This document shows, piece by piece, positions 9,215-17,351 of a stretch of 49,104 nucleotides of DNA. The DNA is taken from positions 1 to 49,104 of the forward strand of contig CAZAXF010000022.1 of assembly GCA_964489055.1 (NCBI GenBank), written 5' to 3'. A program made the translations under genes and the position numbers. The notes beneath the pieces are model-generated. The model did not search any database and was not told the origin of the DNA. It worked only from the letters and a program-made list of their open reading frames with translations. The first letter of the stretch is position 1. Each line of letters opens with the position of its first letter. This DNA comes from 66-474 sp964489055. Lineage in GTDB: Bacteria; Pseudomonadota; Gammaproteobacteria; Xanthomonadales; Rhodanobacteraceae.

Positions 9215-10650
9215 GACGGAGCCACCGATTTCAAGCTGCCAATCCGCGCCAACTCCCCCGCCACCGCGCCGATGTCGCCGGCGCCGAGCAGCAGCACCAG
9301 GTCGCCATCGCGCAGCAGTGCGGGCAGGGTTTGCTGCAGTTCGCGCGGATGTTCGATGAACACGGGATCGACCTTGCCGCGCGCGCGCACGGCGCGGGCC
9401 AGCGCGCGGCCGTCGGCGCCGGCAATCTGCGCCTCGCCGGCCGGATACACCTCGCTCAGCACCAGTGCATCGGCTTCGCACAGCACGCTGGCGAAGTCGT
9501 CCATCAAGTCGCGCGTGCGCGTGTAGCGGTGTGGCTGGAACACGATCACCAGCCGCCGCCCGGGCCAGCCGTCACGCGCGGCCTGCATGGCCGCCTCGAT
9601 CTCGCGGGGATGGTGGCCGTAGTCGTCGATCAGCAGCACCTTGCCGTCATCGATCGGCAACTCGCCGTTGATGTGGAAGCGCCGGCCCACGCCCTGGAAG
9701 CGCTCCAGCGCACGCGCGATCGCGAACGGCTCGACCCCGAGGTGCCAGCCGATCGTGGCCGCGGCCAGCGCGTCCAGCACGTTGTGGCGGCCCGGCAGGT
9801 TCAGCGTCACCGGCAGCCCGGGCTGGTCCGGTAGCAGCAAATCGAAGTGCATGCGCGCGCCCTCGGCGCGCAGGTTGGCGGCGCGCACGTCGGCCGGGTG
9901 TTCGATGGCGTAGGTGAGCGTCGAGCGCGGCGTGCGCTGCGCCAGTTCGGCAACATCCGGATCGTCCACGCACAGCACGGCCAGTCCGTAGAACGGCAGC
10001 CGGTGCAGGAAGTCGGCGAAGGCCTGCTTCAACTCGGCGAAGTCGCCGTGGTAGTGATCCAGGTGGTCGGCGTCGATGTTGGTGATCACCGCGACCACCG
10101 GCGACAGCTTCAGGAACGAGCCGTCCGATTCGTCCGCCTCGGCCACCAGGTAGGCGCCCGCGCCCAGACGCGCGTTGGCGCCGGCCGAAAGCAGCTGCCC
10201 GCCGATCACGAAGGTCGGGTCGTAGCCGGCCTCGGCCAACACGCTGGCGGTCAGGCTGGTGGTGGTGGTCTTGCCGTGCGATCCGGCGACCGCGATGCCG
10301 CGCCGGAAACGCATCAGTTCGCCCAGCATCTCGGCGCGCGGGACCACCGGAATGCGGCGCGCCTCGGCGGCCACGAGCTCGGGATTGTCGGGCTTGATGG
10401 CGCTGGAGACCACCACCGCGTCGACCCTGGCGACGTGCGCGGCATCGTGGCCGATCGCGACCTTCACGCCCATCCCGGCCAGCCGCTCGGTGGCCGGCGA
10501 GCGCACGCGGTCCGAGCCCGAAACGTCGTAGCCGAGCGTATGCAGCACTTCGGCGATGCCACTCATGCCCACGCCGCCGATGCCGATGAAGTGCACGCGC
10601 CGGAAGCCCTGCATGATGTCCCCGTGCGGTGGCAGGCGATGCGGCGTCAT
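9211..10650 (-). CDS. murC: UDP-N-acetylmuramate--L-alanine ligase
   Basis: 479 residues. MurC adds L-alanine to UDP-MurNAc, the first stem residue. The N-terminal Rossmann motif HFIGIGGVGMSGIAEVL, the ATP loop VAGSHGKTTTTSL near 120 and the central NIDADHLDHY are intact. Two starts are possible: ATG at 10650, which overlaps the murG stop as ATGA, and ATG at 10614 (MQGFRRVHF) with GGGGA upstream, which matches the usual family start better. I annotate the coupled one. The stop overlaps the ddlB start by four bases. Confidence 0.97.
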   Translation of the reverse strand: MTPHRLPPHGDIMQGFRRVHFIGIGGVGMSGIAEVLHTLGYDVSGSDRVRSPATERLAGMGVKVAIGHDAAHVARVDAVVVSSAIKPDNPELVAAEARRIPVVPRAEMLGELMRFRRGIAVAGSHGKTTTTSLTASVLAEAGYDPTFVIGGQLLSAGANARLGAGAYLVAEADESDGSFLKLSPVVAVITNIDADHLDHYHGDFAELKQAFADFLHRLPFYGLAVLCVDDPDVAELAQRTPRSTLTYAIEHPADVRAANLRAEGARMHFDLLLPDQPGLPVTLNLPGRHNVLDALAAATIGWHLGVEPFAIARALERFQGVGRRFHINGELPIDDGKVLLIDDYGHHPREIEAAMQAARDGWPGRRLVIVFQPHRYTRTRDLMDDFASVLCEADALVLSEVYPAGEAQIAGADGRALARAVRARGKVDPVFIEHPRELQQTLPALLRDGDLVLLLGAGDIGAVAGELARIGSLKSVAPS

Positions 10651-11732
10651 GCGGCCACCTCCAGGCAGCGTTCGGCGATCACCGCGGCGGCATCGGGCCG
10701 CGCCAGGGTGCGCGCGGCCTCGGCCATGGCAAGGCGCCGCTCCGGATCGCGCAGCAGGTGCTCGAGCATTCCCGCGAAGCGCGAAGGTTCGAAGTCGCGG
10801 TCCTGCACCAACTCGGCCGCGCCGGCGGCAACGAAGCCTTCGGCATTCCGGGTCTGGTGATCGTCCACGGCGTGCGGATACGGCAGCAGGATCGCGCCCA
10901 GCCCCGCGGCCGCCAGCTCGGCGAGCGTCAGCGCGCCCGCGCGGCAGACCACGAGGTCGGCCCAGGCATAGGCCGCCGCCATGTCATCCAGGAACGGTTC
11001 CACGCGCGCCTCGACGTCCACGCGGTGGTAGGCCGCGCGGGTCGCCTCGACGTGTGCCCGCCCGCACTGGTGCAGCACCTCGGGCCGGCGTTCGGGCGGG
11101 ATCAGCGACAGCGCGTTCGGCACGCCCTGGTTCAAGGTGTTGGCGCCCAGGCTGCCGCCCAGCACCAGCAGGCGCGACGGGCCGGCGCGATCGGCGAAAC
11201 GTTCGGCGGGCGGCGCCAGCGCGGCGATTCCCGCGCGCACCGGGTTGCCTGTCCATTCCGCGCCCAGCTTGTCCGGGAAGGCGTCGGCAAATCCGGCCAT
11301 GACCTTGCGCGCAAGGCGCGCCAGCACGCGGTTGGTGAACCCGGCCACGCGATTTTGTTCGTGCACCAGCAGCGGTCGGCGTTGCAGCCACGCGGCCACG
11401 CCGCCGGGACCGGCGACGTAGCCGCCCAGCGACAGCACGCTGCGCGGCCGGGCCTGGCGCAGCACGCGCCAGGCCGCAAACGTTGCGCGCGCCAGCATCC
11501 AGGGCGCAGCCAGGCGCGCGCCGACACCCTTGCCGCGCAACGCACCCACCGGCACGGTCGTCAGCTCGATGCCGTGTTCGGGCACGATCCGCGCTTCCAT
11601 CCGCCCGCGCGCACCCAGCCACAACACCGGCACCTCGCGCGTGCGCAGCGCCGCCGCGACCGCGAGTCCCGGGAAGATGTGGCCGCCGGTGCCGCCGGCC
11701 ATGATCAGGACGGGCGCCTGCGCGTTGTTCAT
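10647..11732 (-). CDS. murG: UDP-GlcNAc:MurNAc-pentapeptide lipid transferase
   Basis: 361 residues. MurG converts lipid I to lipid II at the inner membrane face. The glycine-rich loop IMAGGTGGHIFPG is at the N-terminus, a second one (LVLGGSLGANTLN) near residue 190, and the donor-binding CRAGALTLAELAAAGLGAILLPYP near 265. A GGAGG ribosome site lies about eight bases before the ATG. It overlaps the end of ftsW by four bases and the start of murC by four. Confidence 0.97.
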   Translation of the reverse strand: MNNAQAPVLIMAGGTGGHIFPGLAVAAALRTREVPVLWLGARGRMEARIVPEHGIELTTVPVGALRGKGVGARLAAPWMLARATFAAWRVLRQARPRSVLSLGGYVAGPGGVAAWLQRRPLLVHEQNRVAGFTNRVLARLARKVMAGFADAFPDKLGAEWTGNPVRAGIAALAPPAERFADRAGPSRLLVLGGSLGANTLNQGVPNALSLIPPERRPEVLHQCGRAHVEATRAAYHRVDVEARVEPFLDDMAAAYAWADLVVCRAGALTLAELAAAGLGAILLPYPHAVDDHQTRNAEGFVAAGAAELVQDRDFEPSRFAGMLEHLLRDPERRLAMAEAARTLARPDAAAVIAERCLEVAA

Positions 11733-13012
11733 GCGCGCACCTCCTCGAACCGCGATTCCGGACGCGTGCGCGCGGCCAGCGGCAATTCGCCCGACGGCGC
11801 ATCGAGCGGAACCGCATCGGCTGCCGCGGCCGGGCGTCGGGTCGCCATGCGCCGGGCATCCGTGGCGCGGTGGATTTCGTAGCCGGCGCGCACCAGCACG
11901 CCCAGCATGATGCAGGTCATCAGCGTGCTGGACCCTCCGGAGCTGATCAGCGGCAACGTCAGGCCCTTGGTCGGCAACACGCCCAGGTTCACCCCCACCG
12001 ACACCAGCGCCTGCAGGGCGATCATCAACGAGATCCCGAACGCCACGTAGCCTGCGCGGTGCTGGCCCACTTCGATCCCGCGCAGGCCCAGTTGCAGGCC
12101 GCGGCCCACCAGCAACGCGAACAGCGCGAGCACGAACAGCACGCCCACGAAGCCCAGTTCCTCGGCGATCACCGCGAGGATGAAATCGGTGTGTGCCTCG
12201 GGCAGGTAGAACAGCTTTTGCACGCTGCCGCCGAGGCCGACCCCGAACCACTTGCCGCGCCCCACCGCGATCAGCGCCTGGGTCAACTGGAAGCCGTTGT
12301 CCCAGGGATCCTTCCACGGGTCGAGGAACGAGGTCAGGCGCTTGACGCGATAGTCGGTCGAGAGCGCCAGCCACGCGCCGAGCGGGATCAGCGGCAGGCC
12401 CATGAACACCAGGTTGCGCATGCGCGCGCCGCCCAGCCACAGCATGCCGATGGTCACCACGCCGATCAGCGCGGCCGAGCCGAAGTCGGGTTGCGCCAGC
12501 AACAGCACCGCGGTCAGCCCCGCCACAGCCACCGGCCGCAAGGCTCCCGCGAATTTGGTTTCGACTGCGTCGCGATGGCGCACCAGGTAACTGGCGACGT
12601 ACAACACCACGCTCAGCTTGGCCAGCTCGACCGGCTGGAACCCGGACACGCCAAGATCGATCCAGCGGCGCGCGCCGTTGACACGCATGCCGATGTGCGG
12701 CACGAACACCAGCAGCAGCAATGCGATGGTGAACAACATCAGCGGACCGGTGTATTTCTCCAGCGTGTCCAGCTCCACCCCGAGCGCGATCCACAACGCC
12801 AGCGCCCCGCCCGCGCCAATGAACACCAAGTGCCGCACCAGGTAGTGAAACTCGCCGATGTGCTCGCCATCGGCCACCGCGATCGAGCTGGACGCCACCA
12901 TCACGATGCCGAACGCCGCCAGCCCGATGGCCGCCAGCAGCAACCACGGGTCGTAGCGCCCGCGCGGACCGACGCGGCGGGTGGCTTGGGAAGGGGCGAA
13001 CCAGGCGGTCAC
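11729..13012 (-). CDS. ftsW: Lipid II polymerase FtsW (SEDS family)
   Basis: About 427 residues from a GTG at 13012, with about ten membrane segments. FtsW is the septal glycosyltransferase that works with FtsI. Signature parts are GARRWIDLGVSGFQPVELAKL near 115-135, the extracytoplasmic HTDFILAVIAEELGF near 270, and PTKGLTLPLISSGGSS near 350, which contains the usual SEDS glycine-serine motif. The frame stays open upstream to 13240, but there it only translates GGGACCG array DNA, so I prefer the GTG preceded by CGGAG at eight bases. The gene normally upstream, murD, is absent. Confidence 0.93.
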   Translation of the reverse strand: MTAWFAPSQATRRVGPRGRYDPWLLLAAIGLAAFGIVMVASSSIAVADGEHIGEFHYLVRHLVFIGAGGALALWIALGVELDTLEKYTGPLMLFTIALLLLVFVPHIGMRVNGARRWIDLGVSGFQPVELAKLSVVLYVASYLVRHRDAVETKFAGALRPVAVAGLTAVLLLAQPDFGSAALIGVVTIGMLWLGGARMRNLVFMGLPLIPLGAWLALSTDYRVKRLTSFLDPWKDPWDNGFQLTQALIAVGRGKWFGVGLGGSVQKLFYLPEAHTDFILAVIAEELGFVGVLFVLALFALLVGRGLQLGLRGIEVGQHRAGYVAFGISLMIALQALVSVGVNLGVLPTKGLTLPLISSGGSSTLMTCIMLGVLVRAGYEIHRATDARRMATRRPAAAADAVPLDAPSGELPLAARTRPESRFEEVRA

Positions 13013-13334
13013 GGGCGGGGCTCCGGGTCGAGCACGGGGACCGGGGACCGGGGACCGGGGACCGGGAAAAGTTGGTGCATCCGGCGCGTTGGCTGACCGG
13101 CACCGGCTCGGCTGTCTGGGCGCTGCTTGTCCGAAGCGGGGGCCGGGGACCGGGGACTGGCGACCGGAAAAACTTGCGGGGTATCCGGTTGTTGCCGGAT
13201 CCCGGATGCCAATCTCAAGGCCTTGAAGCCTGACATGCACGAGCTGTCGCCAATCCCGGCGTCCGGTCCCCAGTCCCCGGTCCCCGGTCCCCGGTCCCGT
13301 TGCATATCTCGTTGGAGGGCCAAAAAGTGCGTCA
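13013..13334. repeat. Repeat-filled gap between mraY and ftsW at the usual murD position
   Basis: 322 bases with no gene. Three heptamer arrays are present: GGGACCG units at 13035-13066 and 13142-13167, and CGGTCCC units at 13263-13299. The spacers (beginning AAAAGTTGGTGCAT and AAAAACTTGCGGGG) are unlike murD. In most gammaproteobacteria a 1.3-kb murD lies here. The gap carries no recognisable murD remnant. Confidence 0.88.
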
Positions 13335-14417
13335 CTATCTCACCTTCAACGTAGCCAGTCCCACCAGCACCAGCACCACCGAAATGATCCAGAAGCGCAC
13401 GATCACGCGCGGCTCGGGCCAGCCCTTCAGTTCGAAGTGGTGGTGGATCGGGGCCATGCGGAACATGCGCTTGCCGGTGAGCTTGTAGCTGCCCACCTGC
13501 AGCATCACCGAAGCGGTTTCGACCACGAACAGGCCGCCCATTACCAAAAGGATGATTTCCTGGCGCACGATCACCGCCACGCAGCCGATCGCCGCGCCGA
13601 TCGACAGCGCGCCCACGTCGCCCATGAACACCTGCGCGGGGTAGGTGTTGAACCACAGGAACCCGAGTCCGGAACCGGTCAGCGCGCCGCAGAAAATGGC
13701 GAGTTCGCCAGCGCCAGGGATCGACGGGATTCCCAGATACGTCGAGAACACCGCGTTGCCGGCGAGGTAGGCGAACGCGCCCAGCGCCGCAGCGACCAGC
13801 ACCGCGGGCATGATCGCCAATCCGTCCAGGCCGTCGGTCAGGTTGACCGCGTTGGAAAATCCCACGATCCAGAGATACGCGACCAGCACGAAACCGCCGC
13901 CCATCGGAATCGCCACATGCTTGAACAGCGGCACGTACAGTTCGGTCGCGGCCGGCACGTTGGCGGTGTAGAACAGGAACAGCGCCGCGACCAGGCCCAC
14001 CACCGACTGCGCCAGGTACTTCCAGCGCGCAGGCAGGCCGTGCGGATCCTTCAGCACCAGCTTGCGGTAGTCGTCGTAGAATCCGATCAGGCCGCAGGCC
14101 AGCGTCACCAGCAGCACCACCCACAGGTAGCGGCTGTGCAGGTCGCCCCACAGCAGCGTGGCGATCACGATCGAGGCCAGGATCAGTGCACCGCCCATGG
14201 TCGGTGTACCGGTCTTGGAAAGGTGCGACCTGGGGCCGTCGTCGCGCACCACCTGCCCGGCCTTGAGCTCGGTCAGGCGACGGATCATCCAGGGACCGGC
14301 GAGCAGCGACACCATCAGCGCCGTCAGTGCCGCCAGGATGGTGCGGAAGGTGATGTAGTCGAACAGCCGGAACGCGCCGAAATACTGTTCGAGCCAGTGG
14401 GCAAGTTCATACAGCAT
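13335..14417 (-). CDS. mraY: Phospho-MurNAc-pentapeptide translocase
   Basis: 360 residues, ten predicted membrane segments. MraY transfers phospho-MurNAc-pentapeptide to undecaprenyl phosphate to make lipid I. The catalytic aspartates are in GFYDDYRKLV near 110-118, NLTDGLDGLA near 190 and FMGDVGALSIGA near 265, followed by the histidine motif PIHHHFELKGW near 325. A GGGGGGAA ribosome site precedes the ATG. The start overlaps the murF end by 11 bases. Confidence 0.97.
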   Translation of the reverse strand: MLYELAHWLEQYFGAFRLFDYITFRTILAALTALMVSLLAGPWMIRRLTELKAGQVVRDDGPRSHLSKTGTPTMGGALILASIVIATLLWGDLHSRYLWVVLLVTLACGLIGFYDDYRKLVLKDPHGLPARWKYLAQSVVGLVAALFLFYTANVPAATELYVPLFKHVAIPMGGGFVLVAYLWIVGFSNAVNLTDGLDGLAIMPAVLVAAALGAFAYLAGNAVFSTYLGIPSIPGAGELAIFCGALTGSGLGFLWFNTYPAQVFMGDVGALSIGAAIGCVAVIVRQEIILLVMGGLFVVETASVMLQVGSYKLTGKRMFRMAPIHHHFELKGWPEPRVIVRFWIISVVLVLVGLATLKVR

Positions 14418-15774
14418 CGCGTTCCCCCCCGGTTTCGCCGCACAACGCCTCGACCACTCTTTCCATGTGCGAGGAATGCGAGCCCTTGACCAGCACGGTG
14501 ACCCCGGCGCGCAGCTCGCGCCGCAGTGCCGCGATCAGGCTCGTCTGGTCGTCGAACACCTCGGCCGCGTCACCGAATGCCCTGGCGGCGCCCTCCGCCA
14601 GCGTGCCCACCGCGAACAGGCGCGCCACGCCCTGCGCACGCGCGGCGCGACCGATCTCTTCATGCAACGCGGCACCGTCGCTGCCGAGTTCGGCCATGTC
14701 GCCCAGCACCAGCCAGTGCTCGCCGGGCTGCAGGGCAAGCGTTGCCACGGCGGCCAGCGCGGAACCGGGGTTGGCGTTGTAGCTGTCGTCGAGCAGCGTC
14801 CAGCCGGCCGGCGACACGTGGCGCAGCAGCCGGCCCGCGACACCCTCGGCCGCCGCAAGGCCGGCGGCGATGTCGGCAACACCGATTCCGGCCGCGTGGG
14901 CCAGCGCGGCCGCGGCCAGCGCATTGGCCACGTTGTGGCGCCCCGGAAGCGGCAGGTGCACGTGGGTTCCACCAGCCGGCGTCACGAGCTGGAAATCGCT
15001 GCCCTCGGCGTGCAGCGAAATGCTTTCCGCGCGCACCTCGGCCGGGTTGTCCAACCCGAACCGGAGTGTCGCGCGGGTGCCGGCCAGCCGCGTGAAAAAG
15101 TCCGCGAATGCATCGTCGGCGTTGATCACCGCGACGCCGTCGGCGGGCAGTGCCTGGTAAATCGCGCCCTTGGTTTCGGCGATGCCTTCGAGCGTGTGCA
15201 TGCGTTCCAGGTGCGCCGGCCCGATGTTGTTGACCAGCCCGATCCGCGGACGCGCGATGGCAGCCAGGTAGGCGATGTCGCCGGGCTTGCCGGCGCCCAT
15301 TTCCAGCACCGCCCAGCGCGTGTCGTCGGGCATCGCCAGCAAGGTCAGCGGCAGGCCGATCTCGTTGTTGAAACTGCCGGGGTTGCTGTGGGTCTGGCCG
15401 CACCGCGCGAAGATCGCCGCGGCCAGGGTCTTGACGGTGGTCTTGCCGTTGGAACCGGTGATGCCGATCACGCCGACGTCGCGCTGCGCGCGCACGGCGC
15501 TGGCGATGTCGCCCAGCGCCTGCTGCGTGTCGGCGACCACGATCTGCGGAAGGTCGGCCTGCAGTCGTCGCGCCACCACCGCGCCCGCGGCCCCGCGCTG
15601 GACCGCTTCGGCGACGTGATCATGTCCGTCGTGGCGCTCGCCCACCAGCGCCACGAACAATTCGCCCGGGCGCAGCGTGCGCGAATCGGTGCACACGCCA
15701 CCCACGGGCACGTCCGCGCCGTGCAGCGTTCCGCGCGTCCAGACCGCGATCTCCTTGAGGCGCAGGTTCAGCAT
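14407..15774 (-). CDS. murF: UDP-MurNAc-tripeptide--D-alanyl-D-alanine ligase
   Basis: 455 residues. MurF adds D-Ala-D-Ala, the product of DdlB, to complete the pentapeptide. The ATP loop GITGSNGKTTVKTL is near residue 100, NIGPAHLERMHTLEGIAETKGAIY near 185, and DDSYNANPGSALAAV near 330, all family hallmarks. It overlaps murE by seven bases and mraY by 11. No repeats interrupt it, unlike its neighbours murE and ddlB. Confidence 0.97.
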   Translation of the reverse strand: MLNLRLKEIAVWTRGTLHGADVPVGGVCTDSRTLRPGELFVALVGERHDGHDHVAEAVQRGAAGAVVARRLQADLPQIVVADTQQALGDIASAVRAQRDVGVIGITGSNGKTTVKTLAAAIFARCGQTHSNPGSFNNEIGLPLTLLAMPDDTRWAVLEMGAGKPGDIAYLAAIARPRIGLVNNIGPAHLERMHTLEGIAETKGAIYQALPADGVAVINADDAFADFFTRLAGTRATLRFGLDNPAEVRAESISLHAEGSDFQLVTPAGGTHVHLPLPGRHNVANALAAAALAHAAGIGVADIAAGLAAAEGVAGRLLRHVSPAGWTLLDDSYNANPGSALAAVATLALQPGEHWLVLGDMAELGSDGAALHEEIGRAARAQGVARLFAVGTLAEGAARAFGDAAEVFDDQTSLIAALRRELRAGVTVLVKGSHSSHMERVVEALCGETGGERDAV

Positions 15775-17351
15775 GGCCGCGCCTCCAGGGCGGCGCGCGC
15801 CACCGCGGCATCATCGAACGGGCGCTTGACGCCGCCACGTTCCTGGTAGGCCTCGTGGCCCTTGCCCGCGACCAGCACCACGTCGCCGGGCCGCGCGCCG
15901 GACAGTGCAGCGTCGATGGCGCGCGCACGGTCGCGCTCGATGACGGCACGCTGCGGCGTGCGCATGCCTTCCACGATCTGCGCCACGATCGCGTCGCCAT
16001 CCTCGTTGCGCGGGTTGTCGTCGGTGACGATGACCCGGTCCGCGAGCCGCTCGGCGATCGCGCCCATCACCGGCCGCTTGCCGGCGTCGCGCTCGCCCCC
16101 GCAGCCGAACACGCAGGTCAATCGGCCCGCGCAGTGCTCGCGCAGGGTGGTCAGCGCCTGCTCCAGCGCATCGGGGGTGTGCGAGTAGTCGACCACCACC
16201 AGCGGCAATGTGCCGCCGCCGAGGCGGTTCATGCGCCCGGCGACCGGCTGCAGCGCCGCCAGTGCATCCACGATCTGCGCGAACGGCACCTCCAGTGCAC
16301 CCAGCACGCCGGCCACCGCCAGCAGGTTGACGACGTTGAACCGCCCCAGCAAACGGCTGCGAAGCGCGGCGCTGCCCCACGGCGTGACCAGTTCGAAGTC
16401 GATGCCGTCGGCGTGGGTATGCACGTCACGCGCGTGCAGGTCCGCGCCGGCGTCGGTCACCCCGCAGCGCAGCACGTGCAGGTCCGCCGGCAGTTGCGCC
16501 GCCAGCCTGCGGCCCCAGGCATCATCGACATTGACCACCGCCGCGCGCAGCCCCGGCCACGCGAACAACCTGGCCTTGGCCGCGAAGTACGCATCCATGC
16601 TGCCGTGATAGTCCAGGTGATCGCGGGTCAGGTTGGTGAACACCGCGACGTCGAAATGCACGCCATCGACGCGCTGCTGGTCGAGCGCGTGCGAGGAGAC
16701 TTCCATCGCCACGTGGCTGGCACCGGCGTCGCGGAACCCGGCCAGCAGTCCGTGCACCCGGATCACGTCGGGCGTGGTGCGTTCACCCGCGTGCAGATCC
16801 CCGTGCAGCCCCGCGCCCAGCGTGCCGATGCTGGCCGCGCGATGGCCCAGGTGCGTGAACGCCTGCGCCAGCAACTGCACGGTCGAGGTCTTGCCGTTGG
16901 TGCCGGTGACTCCGATGACGGTCAGGGTGGCGGAGGGGTCGTGGTAGAAGCGGGCGGCGATGGTGCCGAGGTGCGCGCGAAGGTCCTCTATCCAAAGGAC
17001 GGGACCGGGGACCGGGGACCGGGGACCGGGAAAATCGCCATGGTCGCAGCCTTCCGGCACGTGCCTCTCTGCACTTGCTATCTGATTTCCGATGCCGGTT
17101 AGCGATTGGCCGGCTTCTGGTCCCCGGTCCCCGGTCCCCGGTCCCCGCTTCTCCGCAAGCACGGCCACCGCCCCCCGCGCCACCGCCCCATCGGCAAACT
17201 CGATCCCGTGATGCTTCGCCCCGGCCAGCGCCACGAAGGCATCGCCGGCGCGCACGGCGCGCGAATCCAGGGTCAGGCCGGACACGGTGATGTCGCCGGC
17301 GGTCGGGGCGGCGATGCCGTGCAGCAGCTCGTCGAGGCGCATCGCGGTCAT
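15768..17351 (-). CDS. murE: UDP-MurNAc-tripeptide (meso-DAP) synthetase with an internal in-frame repeat insertion
   Basis: 527 residues against about 490 for the family. MurE adds the third stem residue; DNPRNED near residue 435 is the DNPR motif linked to meso-diaminopimelate. The ATP loop GVTGTNGKTSTVQL is near 150 and the HALDQQRVDGVHFD region near 220. Between AVLAEK (about 67) and VLWIEDLRAHLG (about 118), inside the N-terminal UMAG-binding domain, about 48 residues are a translated palindromic array element: GPGTGDRGP at one end and PGPRSPVPGP at the other. The start at 17351 overlaps the ftsI stop as ATGA. The insertion keeps the frame, so the protein is probably functional. Confidence 0.96.
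   Translation of the reverse strand: MTAMRLDELLHGIAAPTAGDITVSGLTLDSRAVRAGDAFVALAGAKHHGIEFADGAVARGAVAVLAEKRGPGTGDRGPEAGQSLTGIGNQIASAERHVPEGCDHGDFPGPRSPVPGPVLWIEDLRAHLGTIAARFYHDPSATLTVIGVTGTNGKTSTVQLLAQAFTHLGHRAASIGTLGAGLHGDLHAGERTTPDVIRVHGLLAGFRDAGASHVAMEVSSHALDQQRVDGVHFDVAVFTNLTRDHLDYHGSMDAYFAAKARLFAWPGLRAAVVNVDDAWGRRLAAQLPADLHVLRCGVTDAGADLHARDVHTHADGIDFELVTPWGSAALRSRLLGRFNVVNLLAVAGVLGALEVPFAQIVDALAALQPVAGRMNRLGGGTLPLVVVDYSHTPDALEQALTTLREHCAGRLTCVFGCGGERDAGKRPVMGAIAERLADRVIVTDDNPRNEDGDAIVAQIVEGMRTPQRAVIERDRARAIDAALSGARPGDVVLVAGKGHEAYQERGGVKRPFDDAAVARAALEARPC
17001..17147. repeat. GGGACCG palindromic element inserted in frame in murE
   Basis: Left arm of four GGGACCG units at 17001-17030, a spacer of about 88 bases starting AAAATCGCCATGG, right arm of four CGGTCCC units at 17119-17147. 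It lies wholly within codons 69-117 of murE and contains no stop in the murE frame. Confidence 0.92.

Noticed and set aside
13013..13240. Extended N-terminus of FtsW from 13240
   Set aside because: The extra 76 residues are repeat DNA in translation; a GTG with a ribosome site at 13012 fits the family.
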